This document shows positions 6,939 to 9,617 of a stretch of DNA of 9,617 nt, one piece after another. The notes below the pieces were generated by a model, which saw only the letters and a program-made list of their open reading frames with translations, was not told where the DNA came from and searched no databases. The stretch comes from Thermodesulfobacteriota bacterium (GTDB lineage: Bacteria > Desulfobacterota > SM23-61). The stretch spans positions 1-9,617 of the forward strand of contig JASEHN010000082.1 in assembly GCA_030018715.1 (NCBI GenBank), read 5' to 3'. The translations under genes were made by a program, and so were the position numbers. How positions within the stretch are numbered: the first letter of the stretch is position 1; each line of letters begins with the position of its first letter.

Positions 6939-7430
6939 TCAAAGCTCTTCAGCTGCTTTTTTGGCCGCATCCAGTAAGGCCGGTAAATCCGTAGCCGACG
7001 TGGTTTTTTTAACGGCCTTTAAAACCTTTCCGCTCTCCACCTCCAGCAGGCGCAAATCGAGGCGCATCTGATCTTCGATGATTTGATACCCGCCAAAGAT
7101 CATGCGGCGCGCTCCCATTAACCTGCCCAGCTTTAATCGAGTCTCCTCATCTACCAGAGAAGTCGTTCCCAGGCGAAGTTCTCCGAGAGCCAGGATTAAA
7201 CGCTCTCTTTCAACGACCACGTAATCTCCCCTTTTTTTAAGGGTTTCGATAATCTGCATCGAAAGAAGATCTCCCAGCGGCGGCCGGGGAATGGCGGAGG
7301 GAGTCAGGTCATCTAAATCCCACACGGCAACCGTTATCCCTTTTTCATTAATGGGGGTTTTAGCGGCGCAGGCCATGAAAAAAACAGCTGCGCTTAGAAG
7401 AATCCCGTATAGAGCTTTTCTTAAGAGCAT
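6939..7430 (-). CDS. Small CsgG/LpoB-like lipoprotein
   Basis: The 163-residue protein starts with a lipoprotein signal (MLLRKALYGILLSAAVFFMAC; lipid Cys at 21, Ala before it). It then forms one compact CsgG/FlgO/LpoB-like domain: ITVAVWDLDDL (32-42), a helix GDLLSMQIIETLKKRGDY, VVVERERLILALGELRLG, TTSLVDEETRLKLGRLMGA, and IFGGYQIIEDQMRLDLRLLEVESGKVL. It ends in an Ala/Lys/Glu helix. The pattern VER...LG.TSLV...LGRLMGA..I.GG is shared with the two other CsgG-like proteins in this window. At this length there is no TPR and little room for a full CsgG pore domain, so an outer-membrane-anchored accessory protein is the best guess. It is the last gene of the minus-strand unit; its start lies four bases after the upstream stop, which sits inside its RBS, suggesting coupled translation. 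Its precise role is unknown. Confidence 0.85.
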   Translation of the reverse strand: MLLRKALYGILLSAAVFFMACAAKTPINEKGITVAVWDLDDLTPSAIPRPPLGDLLSMQIIETLKKRGDYVVVERERLILALGELRLGTTSLVDEETRLKLGRLMGARRMIFGGYQIIEDQMRLDLRLLEVESGKVLKAVKKTTSATDLPALLDAAKKAAEEL

Positions 7431-7432
7431 GA

Positions 7433-7440
7433 CCTCACCT
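7433..7440 (-). promoter_or_regulatory. Ribosome binding site containing the upstream stop codon
   Basis: Read on the minus strand, AGGTGAGG lies two bases before the ATG at 7430. The TGA stop of the 650-residue gene (7435-7437) is inside this site. Ribosomes ending the upstream gene would therefore sit at the start site, which favours translational coupling and matched output of the two proteins. Confidence 0.6.
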
Positions 7441-9387
7441 TTGAGCAGTTTCTTCGATCTTTTCCTGAACTTTAGAATCAGGCTGAAGGGGCTTTTCCTG
7501 CTTCAGGACCCGGGCAAAGCAAAGGTCGGGCTCCACGCGCACAACTTCAACTTGAGCGACGGCTTTGGGTGAAGTCTGAAGTACTTTCCCTTTATATTTT
7601 ATCGGCTCTGCTTCCTCCAGGACGTCAAATTTGGTCCCGGATACCACCCCTTGTTTGGCGCCGAGGTTCACGATTACCTGATCGCCCGCGACCCTGACCA
7701 GATAACCCCGCAAGGGATACTTCAGGATGACTGTTTTAAGGATTTCCCGGTTCAGTTGGAAAAGTTCTTTTTCTAACGCTGCCTGCGTACCCAATTGCCT
7801 GGTGGTCACCTGCGGAATGGCCGAGGTTTCCGTGTCAATGAGCCTTAAGCTAAGTAAGGTTCCCTGTGGGAGATAATAGAGCGAACCGGTTCCGATGAGT
7901 TTGGCCGCCAGAACCTTCCCGAGTTTGAGGGCTGTCTCGGGGTTGGCCAGATCGGATGAGCCCAAATTCAATTCTTCCAGGAGCCGGTCGATGAGGACTC
8001 GTTCGACAACCCGCACCCTGCCCGAGGAATTGAGATGATCCGCTAATTGGGCCATCAGCACCGTGGAAAAACCATCTCTTTCAGCCAGCCCGCCCTTTTC
8101 CTGAAAATCGACAAAGGAAAGGACCATGGGAGGAGAAGTCCAGGTGTCTTCAATTTTGGGCGCAGTTTCCTTCTGCATACGGTATCGGGCGGCCAGGTCC
8201 TTTACTAATTGGTCTATTCGTTTCTTGCGCTCGGCGTCTTTCTGAATCTCTAACATCTCCTGCGCTTTTTTGGCCAGGATGGCCGCGAAAGTATCGCTCT
8301 TATCCAGGGACAGGGATTGCCGGTAAGCCTCCAAGGCCTTGTCCCACTTCCCTTCTTTTTCGTAGGTAATTCCCTTATTCGTCGTTCCTTCGATGTAGTA
8401 AGGGTCGATGGTTATGGCCCGATCATAAAAATCCCGGGCCCTGGAATATTGCCCCAAATTGGCATAATACCTGCCCATTTGATTGTACCGTAAGGCATCC
8501 TGGTAGGGTTCAACGTCTTCCTTGCGGATGGCCGCTTGATATTCGGCCTCGGCCTCTTTCTTTTTATCCTGAGCATAAAGAAGGTCTCCCTTGACGACAT
8601 GAACATACGCTCTCTGGGGGGCTTTTTGTTCTACTTCTTGAGCCAATTGCAGGGCTTTCTCCGCTTGTCCTTTTTTAACATAGACGGCCGCCAATCCTTC
8701 TTTCCCTAAAATTTCCCCCTCCGCCCCTTTCTGGGCCAGGTCCTTAAATTCCTCTTCCGCTTCCTTGAGATTTTCCTCTTTAAGGGCGGCGTAGCCCCGG
8801 ACTGTTTTAGCTTTTAAATTTTTCGGGTTCTTTTTGACGACTTCGGCGCTTATGGCTTTGGCCACCTTGGTCTGCTTCTGCTGCAACTGCCTTTCCGCCA
8901 GCCTGACCAGCATCATTTCCGTGGTTTTGCCGCCCCCCTGAAAATAATCGAGCACTTTCAGGCCGGGGCCGATCAGGCAAACAGTAGGAAGGATAACCCG
9001 CCCGTGGTAAAGATTGCTGACATTGGCTCGATCAGGAAGAATCGGAAAGACCAGACCAGCGCTGGCGGAGAATTTGGCGGCTTTTTCCGGGGAAGACAGG
9101 GTAAGGGCCCATACAGTCAGGTTGGCCTCTTTGTATTGTTTGGCCAATTGATTGAGGCTTAGCAGCCCTTCCTGACTCGGCCTGGAGTCCACGTCAAAAA
9201 AATAGAGAATGACCATCGGCCGTTCTTTCATCTGCGACAGGTCATGAGTCTGACCTTTCAGGTCTTTTAAGGAAAAAACCGGGGCCATTTGCCCTGGAGA
9301 GAGTTGTCCGTAGCAGACTTCTCTTCCCCAGAGGATTCCTAAAACTACCATTAATAAAAAAACCGGGTTCTTGAGTGATAGTTTCAT
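7435..9387 (-). CDS. Exported multidomain protein: cysteine-less thioredoxin-like, TPR, CsgG-like and FlgT-C-like domains
   Basis: The 650-residue protein has a signal peptide (hydrophobic 9-20, cut near residue 27). Residues about 28-165 look like an AhpC/TlpA thioredoxin fold: GQMAPVFSLKDLKGQ, VILYFF, ALTLSSPEKAAKF, VFPILPD and a cis-Pro loop ILPTVCLIG (Pro134). The CxxC position reads SRPS (68-71), so both redox Cys are replaced by Ser. Residues about 170-385 form a TPR array; the clearest repeats are YNQMGRYYANLGQYSRARDF and KGITYEKEGKWDKALEAY. A charged helical linker (about 370-410) leads to a CsgG-like domain (about 419-545) with VRVVERVLIDRLLEELNLG, SSDLA and LKLGKVLAAKLIGTG. Residues about 555-635 resemble the FlgT C-terminal domain (VIVNLGAKQGVVSGTKFDVL). 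A strong GGAGG lies eight bases before the ATG, 23 bases behind the PEGA gene. I infer a periplasmic scaffold; no enzyme activity is expected from the thioredoxin part. Confidence 0.85.
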   Translation of the reverse strand: MKLSLKNPVFLLMVVLGILWGREVCYGQLSPGQMAPVFSLKDLKGQTHDLSQMKERPMVILYFFDVDSRPSQEGLLSLNQLAKQYKEANLTVWALTLSSPEKAAKFSASAGLVFPILPDRANVSNLYHGRVILPTVCLIGPGLKVLDYFQGGGKTTEMMLVRLAERQLQQKQTKVAKAISAEVVKKNPKNLKAKTVRGYAALKEENLKEAEEEFKDLAQKGAEGEILGKEGLAAVYVKKGQAEKALQLAQEVEQKAPQRAYVHVVKGDLLYAQDKKKEAEAEYQAAIRKEDVEPYQDALRYNQMGRYYANLGQYSRARDFYDRAITIDPYYIEGTTNKGITYEKEGKWDKALEAYRQSLSLDKSDTFAAILAKKAQEMLEIQKDAERKKRIDQLVKDLAARYRMQKETAPKIEDTWTSPPMVLSFVDFQEKGGLAERDGFSTVLMAQLADHLNSSGRVRVVERVLIDRLLEELNLGSSDLANPETALKLGKVLAAKLIGTGSLYYLPQGTLLSLRLIDTETSAIPQVTTRQLGTQAALEKELFQLNREILKTVILKYPLRGYLVRVAGDQVIVNLGAKQGVVSGTKFDVLEEAEPIKYKGKVLQTSPKAVAQVEVVRVEPDLCFARVLKQEKPLQPDSKVQEKIEETAQR

Positions 9388-9410
9388 CTGGCATTCCTCC
9401 CTTTGCAGGT

Positions 9411-9617
9411 TCAGGGTTTTTTTTCGGCAATGGGAATTAATCGAACCGTAAGAGGAGTCTCGCTCTCCTCTTTTAACTGAACCTGGGCTTCCCAGTCATA
9501 GTGATTGGGGAAGATCAGGCGCACTTCATGTTTCCCCGCTGGAACTTCCAGCCTGGCAGGGGTTTTCCCCTGGAATACTCCATCTACAAAAATCTGGGCT
9601 TCATTGGGCGTGCTTTC
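9411..9617 (-). CDS. PEGA-domain protein, C-terminal end only
   Basis: The minus-strand frame is open from the right window edge to the stop at 9411-9413, giving the last 68 residues; the start is outside. The segment ESTPNEAQIFVDGVFQGKTP followed by ARLEVPAGKHEVRLIFPNHY matches the PEGA domain (small beta-rich repeat: residue-poor turn, V-D-G, G-x-T-P, then V-P-A-G-x-H-x-V). It is followed by WEAQVQLKEESETPLTVRLIPI and a short charged tail. PEGA domains occur on exported or surface-layer-associated proteins and on sensor or kinase extracellular parts, so an envelope location is likely. Only 23 bases separate it from the 650-residue gene, so the two are almost certainly co-transcribed, with the promoter beyond the window. 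What lies N-terminal to this domain cannot be known here. Confidence 0.8.
   Translation of the reverse strand, partial: ESTPNEAQIFVDGVFQGKTPARLEVPAGKHEVRLIFPNHYDWEAQVQLKEESETPLTVRLIPIAEKKP

Overview
The window reads as ordinary chromosome from a Gram-negative bacterium, most plausibly Desulfobacterota/Deltaproteobacteria or a similar uncultured lineage. That placement is an inference from gene content: fatty-acid (beta-oxidation type) genes beside an accessory envelope locus of CsgG-like, TPR and PEGA proteins with an outer-membrane barrel. There are nine protein genes, two of them cut by the window edges. I see no tRNA, rRNA, CRISPR array, insertion sequence or phage gene.

Left part (1-3683, + strand). 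The C-terminal part of a 3-hydroxyacyl-CoA dehydrogenase is followed closely by an AMP-forming acyl-CoA synthetase; together they suggest acyl-CoA activation and oxidation or the reverse. A 280-base gap follows, holding a REP-like hairpin and a candidate promoter, and then the housekeeping ribosome-assembly GTPase gene der.

Middle part (3684-6669, + strand). A near-consensus sigma70-type promoter (TTGACA-17-TATATT) starts directly after the der stop. It serves a likely three-gene unit of exported proteins: a periplasmic CsgG-like/TPR protein, a putative lipoprotein with a CARDB domain, and an outer-membrane beta-barrel.

Right part (6939-9617, - strand). A tightly packed unit runs towards the middle one: a PEGA-domain protein (only its C-terminus is inside the window), then a 650-residue exported protein (cysteine-less thioredoxin-like fold, TPR array, CsgG-like domain, FlgT-C-like domain), then a small CsgG-like lipoprotein. 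The two units converge on a 269-base gap with several inverted repeats.

The most interesting signal is that three separate proteins, in two convergent units, carry recognisable copies of the same CsgG/FlgO/LpoB-like domain with the shared pattern VER...L.LG.S.L...LGKL.GA. With the barrel, the CARDB and PEGA proteins and the redox-dead thioredoxin fold, this looks like a poorly characterised cell-envelope assembly. Its function cannot be read from the sequence alone.
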